Source: Acidobacteriota bacterium
GTDB lineage: Bacteria; Acidobacteriota; Terriglobia; Terriglobales; Acidobacteriaceae
DNA length: 41,609 nt
Reading direction: 5' to 3'
Assembly (NCBI GenBank): GCA_013288805.1
Contig: JABDBE010000022.1
Coordinates: forward strand, 1-41,609
A program made the translations under genes and the position numbers. Positions within the stretch are counted from its first letter, which is position 1. Every line of letters starts with the position of its first letter. A model generated the notes under the pieces. The model saw only the letters and a program-made list of their open reading frames with translations, did no database searches and was not told where the DNA came from. This document shows positions 30,945 to 39,842 of the stretch, in pieces.

Positions 30945-33900
30945 ATGTTCACAAGGATTTTGCGGAGTCTTGGAGGACTTCGGGCAAGCAAACTGGCAGG
31001 ATTCGCCGTGCTCTGCGTTTTGATCGCGTCTGTTGGCACGTCGGGCCGAGCGCAGGTGTCAACCGCAACCCTGAACGGAACCGTGCAGGACAACACGGGC
31101 GCCGTTATCCCGGGGGCGAAAGTGGCTGTGGTCCAAACCCAGACAGGTTTCAGGACTGAAACAGTCTCGGGGCCAGAAGGATCGTTCAGGTTCTCTTCGA
31201 TTCCCGTAGGACCATACGTTATCCGAGTCAGCAAGGGTGGCTTCGCAAGCTACAAGCAGGAGGGCATTGTCCTGACGGTGGGGCAGGTCGCCACGATCCA
31301 GGTTGCAATGACCGTGGGCGCTCAGACTCAAGATGTAGTTGTCACGGCAGAAGCGCCGGCGGTGGAAAGTACAAACAACACCATTCAAACCGTGGTCGAT
31401 GAGAACGTTGTGTCCAACCTGCCACTGAACGGCCGCAACCCCGCTGCCTTGATGTACACGGCCGCCGGGGTGACCGATGCAACGATCAACCCGGTAGGCA
31501 CAAATCCGAACAGTACTGTGGCGGCAGGGGGCTCCGTGCTCAGCGACGAGAGTGCTCCGACGACCAATGGTGTTCGTCCCGGTGGAACCTACTTCTCGCT
31601 GGATGGAGCTGGGAACGTCGATCCCTACAACGTAATCGGCGGGCCCTTCCCGAATCCGGATGCGACACAGGAGTTCTCCGTTGTGACTGGGTCCTATGGA
31701 GCCCGTTACGTATCCGCGCCAGGCGGCGCGGTCAATATTGTCACCAAGTCCGGTACGAACCAAGTCCATGGATCCGTGTTTGAGTTTATCCGGAACGGCT
31801 TCTTCAATGCCGAGAATTACTTTGCCACAACTCCCGACACCTTGAAGCGGAATCAGTTCGGTTTCGCCGCGGGTGGACCGATCATAAAGAACAAGCTGTT
31901 TGCTTTCGGTTCGTATCAGCAAACACTTATTCGGGCGCAAACCCTCATCGATTCTTACGTCGGAATTGTCACTCCTACTGAAAACATGCAGGCAGGACAG
32001 TTCAAGAGCGCCATTACGGGCAACATCGTACAACTGCCGATGAGTACGGTGGTTAGCAATCTCATGAAGTACATCCCCCCGCCCAACTATTCTCTGGGGG
32101 GTAAACTTGCTTACTATAATACGACGGTTCCCAACGATACCAACGACCCGCAATGGGTGGCGAAGATCGATTACAACCTCGGACAGCACCGGCTGTTTGC
32201 ACGGTACTTTTCCGAGCACACAAAGACTCCTGCCGATGAAATGACGAACAGCAGCCAGACGGCCAGCGGCAAGAATGCGCTGACAGCCCAGGGCGGCAGC
32301 AGCGGCTTCTGGGACGACTTCACACTGGGGGACACCTGGACCTCAAAAGCAGGTTCGTGGATCGCGGATGCGCGGGCTTCCTGGATGAAGGCCGACAACA
32401 AGGGTTACGCCGCTCCGAGCCTCGCCGACCTCAGTCTCACGAAACTTGGAGCCACCGGCGTAACTGACGGGGTGTACCCCGCGTTGCCAACGTTTTATGC
32501 GCTTGGTGGCCTCTTTGTATCCGCCAATTCTTTTGGCGAGAATACTCGTGCGAGCTGGGACTACAGTGTCGATGTGATGCATCCCTTCCGCAAACATGAA
32601 CTGTCGCTTGGAGTCGATGCTCGGATTGTGAGTTTGAACCAGACAAACTACACAGGCCAGAACCCTTCATTTGTTTTCGTCGGTCTCAATAGCCTCTTCG
32701 GCGGCTATGGTCCTCTTGACAATAACGGTTATGCGGACCTGATTCTGGGCCATCCTTATGAGTGGCTCCAGGCCGATGGCAACTACTCAAAGATCGATGG
32801 CAATTTGTTCGGCCTTTACGCGGAGGACAAGTACCGTGCTTCCAGCCGTATAACGCTTACGGGCGGACTTCGTTGGGATCCGTATCTTCCTTACGCCCCT
32901 GCAAGCAACCACATGGACTGCTGGAATCCAGGTCAGCAATCGCAAGTATTCACGAATGCACCGCTAGGCCTGATCTATCCTGGCGACCATGGCTGCAGCA
33001 ACGGCGGCACTACCTCGAAGTACCTGATAGTGCAGCCCAGATTGGGAATAGCATACAGACTCGACCAGAGTGGCAATACTGCGCTTCGCGCGGGCTGGGG
33101 TATGTATTCCACTCAATTTCCGCTACAGAGCCTGCTTGGATTTTCAGCTCCGCCATTCGTTCGCAGTTTCCTCCAAGTCCACCCCATAACTTCGCAATCG
33201 GTAGATGCTCCCTGGACATCCCAAGGATTGCCCAATCCATTCGAGGAAGGATTCCATGACGCCAGCTATAGACCTCCCCCGGATGTCAGCTTCGCCATCG
33301 CAAAAGAGATTGGCTTTTCCCCTTCCGCAATCGACAAGAACTTCCGGCCTGCATATGTAAATCAGTGGACCTTGTCGCTGCAGCACGCATTTACGAATTC
33401 CGACAGTATGGAACTCGCCTATGTTGGCACTCAGGGAATCCACATCGCGCAGAGTTACGATGCCAACCTCCCGGTCTATAATGGCAATTCTGCCAAACCT
33501 GGGTCGACTCGGCCCTATAGTTCAGAAGGCCTGGGTCAACTTCTTACCCTGGTCAGCAATTCAACTTCAAGCTACAACGGCCTGAACGCCACATACCACC
33601 ATCGCGGTGAAGGTGGTCTTGATCTTGTCTCAGCTTTCAACTGGTCCAAGTGTCTCGATGATGCATCGCTACCGCCAAGCACATCGGGCGTATTTGGTGC
33701 GACGGGTGTGGGCGACAACCTCGTCGCCAACGGGGCATACCTCCCTGGTGTTCGATATGGGCGCTGCGACTTCGACCAGGATCTCACTTTCCGCACCACG
33801 GCGGTCTGGAACTCGCCTGACCTGAAGGGGAACGGCGTCTTCTTGCGCACCGTCGCGGGCTCATGGACCGTGAGTGGCTTGGTGGTGGCGGATGCGGGGC

Positions 33901-34289
33901 AGCCCTTCAGCATCACCGATTCTGCAGGCAACTCACAAACTGGACTCGGCCTTGATCGAGCGGATTGGAACACGACTCATGCACCCGCTTATGTGGACGG
34001 AAAACTCAACGCGGCCGCGTTTCAAAGCAACGCCGCCGGAACTTATGGCAATGTTCAACGGAATAGCTTCCGCTCCCCCAGCTGGATCCACATTGATCCA
34101 GCTGTGATGAAGACGTTCCCGCTAGGTACCGAACGGCTCCATTTGATGTTCCGTGCAGAGGCATTTAACGTACTGAATCATCCCAATTTTTATGCTCCCG
34201 GCTCGGATTTTAACTCTGCCAATTTTGGAGTGATCGGCGGCGCTCGTGATCCTCGAATTCTTCAGTTCTCGCTGAAGCTTCTGTTCTAA
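30945..34289 (+). CDS. Oar-type TonB-dependent receptor with carboxypeptidase-regulatory domain
   Basis: An outer-membrane receptor of 1114 residues from ATG 30945 (GGAGGG upstream; an in-frame ATG at 30930 is possible). Signal peptide to about residue 37. CarboxypepD_reg domain about 40-125 (LNGTVQDNTGAVIPGAKVAV, SGPEGSFRFSSIPVGPYVIR). Plug domain with VVVTAEAPAVES and LPLNGRNPAALM. A long beta-barrel ends in RILQFSLKLLF with the C-terminal Phe needed for outer-membrane insertion. Such proteins are hallmark, highly expanded transporters of Acidobacteriota, usually for oligosaccharides. The hydrolase, PD40, SDR and GH116 genes downstream suggest a glycan or glycoside substrate. Confidence 0.93.
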   Translation: MFTRILRSLGGLRASKLAGFAVLCVLIASVGTSGRAQVSTATLNGTVQDNTGAVIPGAKVAVVQTQTGFRTETVSGPEGSFRFSSIPVGPYVIRVSKGGFASYKQEGIVLTVGQVATIQVAMTVGAQTQDVVVTAEAPAVESTNNTIQTVVDENVVSNLPLNGRNPAALMYTAAGVTDATINPVGTNPNSTVAAGGSVLSDESAPTTNGVRPGGTYFSLDGAGNVDPYNVIGGPFPNPDATQEFSVVTGSYGARYVSAPGGAVNIVTKSGTNQVHGSVFEFIRNGFFNAENYFATTPDTLKRNQFGFAAGGPIIKNKLFAFGSYQQTLIRAQTLIDSYVGIVTPTENMQAGQFKSAITGNIVQLPMSTVVSNLMKYIPPPNYSLGGKLAYYNTTVPNDTNDPQWVAKIDYNLGQHRLFARYFSEHTKTPADEMTNSSQTASGKNALTAQGGSSGFWDDFTLGDTWTSKAGSWIADARASWMKADNKGYAAPSLADLSLTKLGATGVTDGVYPALPTFYALGGLFVSANSFGENTRASWDYSVDVMHPFRKHELSLGVDARIVSLNQTNYTGQNPSFVFVGLNSLFGGYGPLDNNGYADLILGHPYEWLQADGNYSKIDGNLFGLYAEDKYRASSRITLTGGLRWDPYLPYAPASNHMDCWNPGQQSQVFTNAPLGLIYPGDHGCSNGGTTSKYLIVQPRLGIAYRLDQSGNTALRAGWGMYSTQFPLQSLLGFSAPPFVRSFLQVHPITSQSVDAPWTSQGLPNPFEEGFHDASYRPPPDVSFAIAKEIGFSPSAIDKNFRPAYVNQWTLSLQHAFTNSDSMELAYVGTQGIHIAQSYDANLPVYNGNSAKPGSTRPYSSEGLGQLLTLVSNSTSSYNGLNATYHHRGEGGLDLVSAFNWSKCLDDASLPPSTSGVFGATGVGDNLVANGAYLPGVRYGRCDFDQDLTFRTTAVWNSPDLKGNGVFLRTVAGSWTVSGLVVADAGQPFSITDSAGNSQTGLGLDRADWNTTHAPAYVDGKLNAAAFQSNAAGTYGNVQRNSFRSPSWIHIDPAVMKTFPLGTERLHLMFRAEAFNVLNHPNFYAPGSDFNSANFGVIGGARDPRILQFSLKLLF

Positions 34290-34311
34290 TCGGGGATCAA
34301 CAGGTAACCTT

Positions 34312-34343
34312 GGGCCGGATACGCGTTTTAGGTGGTCCGGCCC
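34312..34343 (+). terminator. Hairpin after the TonB receptor gene
   Basis: GGGCCGGA (34312-34319) pairs perfectly with TCCGGCCC (34336-34343) across a 16-base loop, 22 bases after the stop codon. There is no T-tract, so it may be a factor-dependent terminator or an mRNA-stabilising stem. Confidence 0.4.
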
Positions 34344-34482
34344 CATGCGCCTGCGGCCCGGTAATGTCTCAAAGCCGACCGATTCGCGATGTTGTTGATC
34401 AACGCACATCATTGGCGGCCGAACTCGTCACTACGGCATGAAGAGTGGGCAGCAATCGAACCTGGAAACTAGTGGATACGTG

Positions 34483-36600
34483 ATGAAAAGACAAAAGAGA
34501 TTCGTTCCGGAAGCTTCTATGGCGGTTGTCATTTTGGTTCTGGCTCTTGTTAGTAGCAGCTCGCGTCTGACACGTGCGCAACAAAATGGCGTAGCACCGG
34601 CTGCCAACGCAGCTGACACAGCCGATCCCATGTTCAAGGAGCCGTACATCGATGTGGACGAATGGCGCGACAAGCCCGTGCGCCACCGCTATGTGCATGG
34701 CGGGTTCAAAGGGACTGACGCGCGTTTTTCTTTCTACTTTCCACCGAAGGAACGATATCAAGGACGTTTCTTTCAGCACATTACGCCAGCTCCGGGCGGT
34801 GAAAACTTGGAGCAGCATGCAACCGGGGTAGAAGATCAGATCAGCTTTGCGATTGAGAGTGGCGGTTACTTTATCGAGACAAACGAAGGCGGCCCGACGG
34901 CCATGATGAATCCTTCTGTTTCGGGTTTTCGAGTGAATGCCGCTGCAGCCAAGTACTCCAGAACGGTCGCCGCAGAAATGTATGGTCCTCACCGGACCTA
35001 CGGCTACGCTTGGGGGGGAAGCGGCGGAGCCTTCAAGACGATAAGCGGATTCGAGAATACCGACGTGTGGGACGGTGTCGTGCCGTATGTCATCGGATCA
35101 CCGCAAGCCATTCCCAACGTTTTCACAGTGCGCATCTATGCCATGCGTCTGCTGTGGGACAAGTTCCCTTCGATCCTTGACGCTGTGGAGCCGGGAGGAA
35201 GCGGAGATATGTATCGAGATCTCGATCCGGAGCAGAAAGAGGCGCTACAAGAAGTGACTCGGATGGGTTTTCCGCCGACGGCCTGGTTCGACTACAAGAC
35301 ATTAGGCGAGGGAGCGTTCCCCATTTTGTTCAATCTGGTGCGCGCCCAAGATCCGACCTATTTCAACCAGGATTTTTGGACAGTCCCTGGCTATCTAGGC
35401 GCAAATCCACCGAAGTCTCTGCAACAAGCGCGAGTGCAGCTGAAGACCAGGATTACGAAGGTCATTTCGACTGGCAATGGCGATCAAGCGGCTAAGGCGC
35501 GAGGCGGTGTGGATACGGCCTGGAATCAATTTCAAGCAGAAGCACCTGTGGTCTTCGAAGTGGAGAACGTTCCGAGCAGATCTTTGAGCGATGCCTTTTT
35601 GCTGATTCAGAGCGGCGAGGGAGCAGGCAAGGAGGTCACGGTCTCGAAGATTGTCGGCAATACCGTAGTACCAGGCGTGAATCCATTCGCGGGCGATAAT
35701 TCGCAGCTCCTGAAGTCAATTAAGGTTGGGGACGAGGTTAAGATCGACAACTCCGATTTTCTGGCGGCGCAGACCTACCACCGTCACCAAGTGCCTACAT
35801 CGGATTTCTACGTCTGGGACCAGTTTCGCGGTCCTGACGGAAAGCCGATCTATCCGCAGCGGCCGAAGCTCGTAGGGCCGATGATCACATACGGCGGGGC
35901 CGGGTCTCTTCAGAGTGGCAAATTCAAGGGCAAGATGATCGTGGTCGAAAGTCTCATGGATCAGGACGCATTTCCATGGCAGGCCGATTGGTACCGCACC
36001 AAGGTGAAAGAGAATTTGGGTGCGCAGCTGGACAATAGTTTTCGTCTCTGGTTCACGGACCACGCCGTACACGGCGACGAATATCCGCCCGTCGATCCCA
36101 CCCGGCTCGTCAGTTATCTCGGCGTGCTGTACCAGGCTCTTCGTGACGTCAGTGCGTGGGTAGAGAAGGGAGTTCCGCCGCCGCCCAGCACCAGCTATAA
36201 GGTGGTAGATGGTCAGATCGTTGTTCCCTCGACTGCCGCCGAACGACTAGGAATACAACCAGTCGTTTCTTTGACTGCAAACGGAGCTGTTCGCGCTGAA
36301 GTGTCGGTTGGGCAGCCAGTGAAGTTTTCGGCAACCATCGAACTACCGCCGAGTACTGGAAAGATTGTCGGTGCGGAGTGGGATTTTGAGGGTGAAGGCA
36401 CTTATTCGGCAGTACAGCAGATCTCAGAAAGTAAATCGAATCCATCAGGATCGAGTGTCACTCTGACCATGACTCACAGCTTCGCCAAACCTGGCACCTA
36501 CTTCCCCGCACTCAGAGCATCATCCCAGCGAGAAGGAGATGCGTCCGCAGTCTTCGCGCGAGTGCAAAACCTCGGACGGGTTCGAGTGGTTGTCAAATAG
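34483..36600 (+). CDS. Secreted alpha/beta-hydrolase with C-terminal PKD-like domain
   Basis: 705 residues from ATG 34483 (MKRQKRFVPEASMAVVILVL, signal peptide to about residue 32; an in-frame upstream ATG exists at 34438). The nucleophile elbow YAWGGSGGAFKTI puts Ser180 in a G-G-S-G-G context, and the late FTDHAVHGDEYPP probably supplies the His. The last 100 residues (VGQPVKFSATI, GKIVGAEWDFEGEGTYS, TMTHSFAKPGTYFPALR) are a PKD-like beta-sandwich with its WDF-G and H-F--PGTY signatures. The fold resembles tannase/esterase-like secreted hydrolases; the substrate is unknown. It follows the TonB receptor and may process what that imports. Confidence 0.78.
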   Translation: MKRQKRFVPEASMAVVILVLALVSSSSRLTRAQQNGVAPAANAADTADPMFKEPYIDVDEWRDKPVRHRYVHGGFKGTDARFSFYFPPKERYQGRFFQHITPAPGGENLEQHATGVEDQISFAIESGGYFIETNEGGPTAMMNPSVSGFRVNAAAAKYSRTVAAEMYGPHRTYGYAWGGSGGAFKTISGFENTDVWDGVVPYVIGSPQAIPNVFTVRIYAMRLLWDKFPSILDAVEPGGSGDMYRDLDPEQKEALQEVTRMGFPPTAWFDYKTLGEGAFPILFNLVRAQDPTYFNQDFWTVPGYLGANPPKSLQQARVQLKTRITKVISTGNGDQAAKARGGVDTAWNQFQAEAPVVFEVENVPSRSLSDAFLLIQSGEGAGKEVTVSKIVGNTVVPGVNPFAGDNSQLLKSIKVGDEVKIDNSDFLAAQTYHRHQVPTSDFYVWDQFRGPDGKPIYPQRPKLVGPMITYGGAGSLQSGKFKGKMIVVESLMDQDAFPWQADWYRTKVKENLGAQLDNSFRLWFTDHAVHGDEYPPVDPTRLVSYLGVLYQALRDVSAWVEKGVPPPPSTSYKVVDGQIVVPSTAAERLGIQPVVSLTANGAVRAEVSVGQPVKFSATIELPPSTGKIVGAEWDFEGEGTYSAVQQISESKSNPSGSSVTLTMTHSFAKPGTYFPALRASSQREGDASAVFARVQNLGRVRVVVK

Positions 36601-36733
36601 CAATACCGTTGAGGTGGTTCGCGCCTCTCGCAACTCCAGACTTCTGTCGCGAAGTGGGCGAGAACTCCCAGTCGCAGGGGCTTGAGCAGAAGGTCGCTCA
36701 AATTGAGTGCGCTGTCAACCCGGAGGAAATGCC

Positions 36734-38641
36734 GTGAGGCCCAATAGAAATCGTTTCTCCCTTTTTGTTTTCACCATTGTGCTGGCTGTAATTTCCGCGA
36801 TGAGAATCACTGCGTCAGAAGTTTCGCCCGCTCCCAAGGCACCGGCTCCGGAAAAGATTCAAGTGACCGAGATGCCTCTGCCGCCGGCAGCGCCCTCAGA
36901 CGGCCCGGGTGCATGCACTGAGGTAGTCAATCCGAATCGAACCGGCTGCATCAACGCAGCCCAGTCAGGTAGCTTTCTTCCCGACGGGCGTCATGTTCTG
37001 GTGGCAGTGAAATTCACCGGTGCGCCTCCCGCGCCAGAACCAACGTATATCTATCAAGGCTGGAAAATCATTCTCGTGAAAGCTGACGGAGGAAAGTTTC
37101 CGAATGGCGACCCATGGAAGTGCCTGACCTGCGGAGTCCCTGTCCAGAACGCAGTTGATACGAACTCAGCCTGGGACTATCCGCAGTCATTCCTCGATGG
37201 CAAACGAAGCCTAGCAGGAACAAATGTCATAGACTGTTCGCCGTTCAAACTGGCAGACGATCGGTGTACTCCGGAACAAATCCATATTTATCCAATCCGG
37301 TGGAATGTTCATGCGGACGGCACTGGAAAAGGAGGAAGCATCCGTGAATTGCGACTGCATCCGGACAACGTACATTTAGGATTCAACGCTATTTCGATAG
37401 CTAACGGGAGATTCGATCAGTTCGGCTATTTTGGCCGTCTTGAATTTAATCCATCGCCTGAAACCGGGGAACCGAAGGCGCCGCGGTATGAACTGAGTCA
37501 CGTCACGAGGCTTTTCCAGGACGGTCTCCAGAATCGGGTACTTACCGTTGATCCTGAGCACGCTAGCCAGTTGAAGATTAATTACAACGGGATCGAAATT
37601 GGGGAGTTCCGCGGATTCAGCAGGAACGGCCGCGAGGTCTTCTACGTCGGATACCCGTTCGAATCATCGAATATCGACCTCTTCGCTGCGGACATGCCCA
37701 CTGGCAGAGTGCGGCGCTTGACGGACAATCCAGAGTACGCCGATCCGATCGACGCCTCTCCAGATGACAAATGGATGGTGGTCGAAGACACGCGCGGCTC
37801 CGACCGTCAAATGTTTCTCGCCGCCATGCGCGGAGTCCCACCGATCACTGACCTGCTTACGTCAGGCGCAGTTTCCTCAGTACGCAATAATGGTGAGCGC
37901 AGATTCTTTCAGCCTTACCTGCTTGACCATGATGGCGACCGTGGCAATTACCAAGGTCAACAACTCAACGCCGGCGACGGCAAACCCGGAAGCATTAGCG
38001 ACCCCAACTGGAACGCCATGGCCGACCCCCGCTGGTCGCCAGACGGTACGCGCGTGGTGTATTGGCAGACCGAAGTGACAAGCCCCGCATGTGGCGGTTC
38101 CAATCCGCTGCCTTGTCCGCAATCAACTGAACCTGGTGGCCGTCGCTACCGCGTGATGATGGCGCGATTCACTAACAGAAGGCCGATCGCTATTGTGCCG
38201 CCTGCACCGGTCTCCGATGTCGTGCCATGGGGAACTCCCTACGTGCCGAGCAGCCGCACTCCGAGCCGTGCCCGAATCGCGGAAGGAACTTACACACTGA
38301 AGGGAGCTTTGTCCGGTTGGGCCAAGGTGACCATTCAAGACGCGCCTGACCATAGCGCGATATCAGGCGTATCTGTGGTCTACTCCGATTATTCAGACAC
38401 CCCAGGAAATATCATCAATGGCACCGAGAGAGTAGCCGAGAGCCATCCCAAGCCGACCACAGATGCACTTGTCTGGCGATCAAACCTCATCCAGAGTGGC
38501 AAGGTTTCAGCGACAAAGCTCACGAGCGCTGACGGTTTCAATCTGACAATCGACATTCTCGCCAACATCTTTCAAGCAACCGGGTCGCTCACAACGACGG
38601 TCGATGGCCGGACATATCGACAGCCAGCGAATGGAAACTAA
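36734..38641 (+). CDS. Secreted PD40/TolB-like beta-propeller protein
   Basis: 635 residues starting at GTG 36734, seven bases after GGAGG; an ATG at 36729 is out of frame. Signal peptide (RFSLFVFTIVLAVISAMRITA). The propeller is indicated by SFLPDGRHVLVAV, FSRNGREVFYVGYP, ASPDDKWMVVED and PRWSPDGTRVVYWQTE. Cysteines in CTEVVNPNRTGC and WKCLTCGVP may form disulfides. A C-terminal beta domain follows (about 530-635). Role unknown; such proteins often accompany secreted hydrolases in this phylum. Confidence 0.72.
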   Translation: MRPNRNRFSLFVFTIVLAVISAMRITASEVSPAPKAPAPEKIQVTEMPLPPAAPSDGPGACTEVVNPNRTGCINAAQSGSFLPDGRHVLVAVKFTGAPPAPEPTYIYQGWKIILVKADGGKFPNGDPWKCLTCGVPVQNAVDTNSAWDYPQSFLDGKRSLAGTNVIDCSPFKLADDRCTPEQIHIYPIRWNVHADGTGKGGSIRELRLHPDNVHLGFNAISIANGRFDQFGYFGRLEFNPSPETGEPKAPRYELSHVTRLFQDGLQNRVLTVDPEHASQLKINYNGIEIGEFRGFSRNGREVFYVGYPFESSNIDLFAADMPTGRVRRLTDNPEYADPIDASPDDKWMVVEDTRGSDRQMFLAAMRGVPPITDLLTSGAVSSVRNNGERRFFQPYLLDHDGDRGNYQGQQLNAGDGKPGSISDPNWNAMADPRWSPDGTRVVYWQTEVTSPACGGSNPLPCPQSTEPGGRRYRVMMARFTNRRPIAIVPPAPVSDVVPWGTPYVPSSRTPSRARIAEGTYTLKGALSGWAKVTIQDAPDHSAISGVSVVYSDYSDTPGNIINGTERVAESHPKPTTDALVWRSNLIQSGKVSATKLTSADGFNLTIDILANIFQATGSLTTTVDGRTYRQPANGN

Positions 38642-38780
38642 AGATGGAAAGCGTCAAGTGCAATAATTTTCAACTTAGCGCCCCGCGTGAAGGAACCGGC
38701 GATGGTCGAGTGCGCAGAGTAGGTAGCGGAATGTCCAAAGGTAGATCAGCGGCGAGCTAAGAGCGAGGCGGGAAGGACAA

Positions 38781-39584
38781 ATGAAGATTGCCGATAAAGC
38801 AATAGTCGTTACAGGCGCAGGGAGCGGGATAGGACGAGAACTCGTGCTTCACTTGCTTTCGAAGAGAGCGCTCGTGGCGGGCGTGGATCTGAACAAGACC
38901 TCGCTCGACGAGACAGCCAATCTTGCCTCGAACATTGGAGGCAGATTTGCCGGATTTGTCACAAATGTCACGGACAAATTAGCGGTCGACGCACTCCCGA
39001 ATCAAGTACTTGAGCATTTCGGGAAAGTGGACGGCGTTATCAATAATGCAGGCATCATTCAACCGTTTGTAAAACTAAATGATCTCGACCTTGCGACCAT
39101 TGAGCGCGTTTTCAACGTCAATTTCTATGGCACGCTCTACGTCATAAAAGCCTTTCTCCCCATTCTTCTTAATCGACCGGAAGCGCACATAGCGAACCTC
39201 TCAAGCATGGGAGGTTTTGTCTCTGTGCCGGGCCAGACCATCTATTGCGCAGCCAAAGCTGCGGTCAAGCTCATGTCTGAGGGCCTGGCATCCGAACTGG
39301 CCCAGACCAATGTTCGAGTGACAGTTGTTTTCCCCGGAGCGATCGCGACGAACATACGCGAGAATTCAGGTTTAGGCAATCCGGAGACATCCTCGAATGG
39401 CAAGCGCTCTCAAGCACTTTCGGCGGCTGATGCCGCACGGATAATAGTCCGGGGTATTGAAGAGAACGCCCACCATGTGTTTGTGGGTAGAGACGCAAAT
39501 CTGATGGACAAATTCTATCGGCTAAGCCCGCTGCGTGCGACGCGCTCAATCGCCAGCAAGATGAGTGCACTTCTCTCAGACTAA
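38781..39584 (+). CDS. Short-chain dehydrogenase/reductase
   Basis: A classical SDR of 267 residues with GGAAGGA before the ATG. Cofactor motif TGAGSGIG (11-18), structural NNAG (88-91), and the catalytic tetrad Asn114, Ser141/142 in NLSSMGG, Tyr155 and Lys159 in YCAAK. Asp36 in AGVDLNK suggests NAD(H) preference. The substrate is not deducible. Confidence 0.92.
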   Translation: MKIADKAIVVTGAGSGIGRELVLHLLSKRALVAGVDLNKTSLDETANLASNIGGRFAGFVTNVTDKLAVDALPNQVLEHFGKVDGVINNAGIIQPFVKLNDLDLATIERVFNVNFYGTLYVIKAFLPILLNRPEAHIANLSSMGGFVSVPGQTIYCAAKAAVKLMSEGLASELAQTNVRVTVVFPGAIATNIRENSGLGNPETSSNGKRSQALSAADAARIIVRGIEENAHHVFVGRDANLMDKFYRLSPLRATRSIASKMSALLSD

Positions 39585-39842
39585 TTCTGCCAGGCTCCCC
39601 AGACGATGCAAAAGACAAAGGGCATTGAGTTTCTTAGTTCGCACATGAATGGCGAAGTGATTCTGTTCCCGTGGTCGATGGGCCGAGTGTTTCACAAGGG
39701 CAGACCACAGTGTGGCCCGACGTCGATTCGGATATGGAGGGCACATCGCGGGCGTTCCGGTTGCAATCAGTAACGGCGGCAAATTGGTTTGCCTTCCAGC
39801 AACTGCGGTTCAATTCCGAGTACAACGAAGGGTGGAGGTCAA
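39585..39842. other. Spacer between the SDR and GH116-like genes
   Basis: No supported gene on either strand; a GGAGG ribosome site for the next gene closes it. Confidence 0.4.

Noticed and set aside
31059-32219. 386-codon open frame on the minus strand
   Set aside because: It is a shadow of the TonB receptor gene; no recognisable domain.
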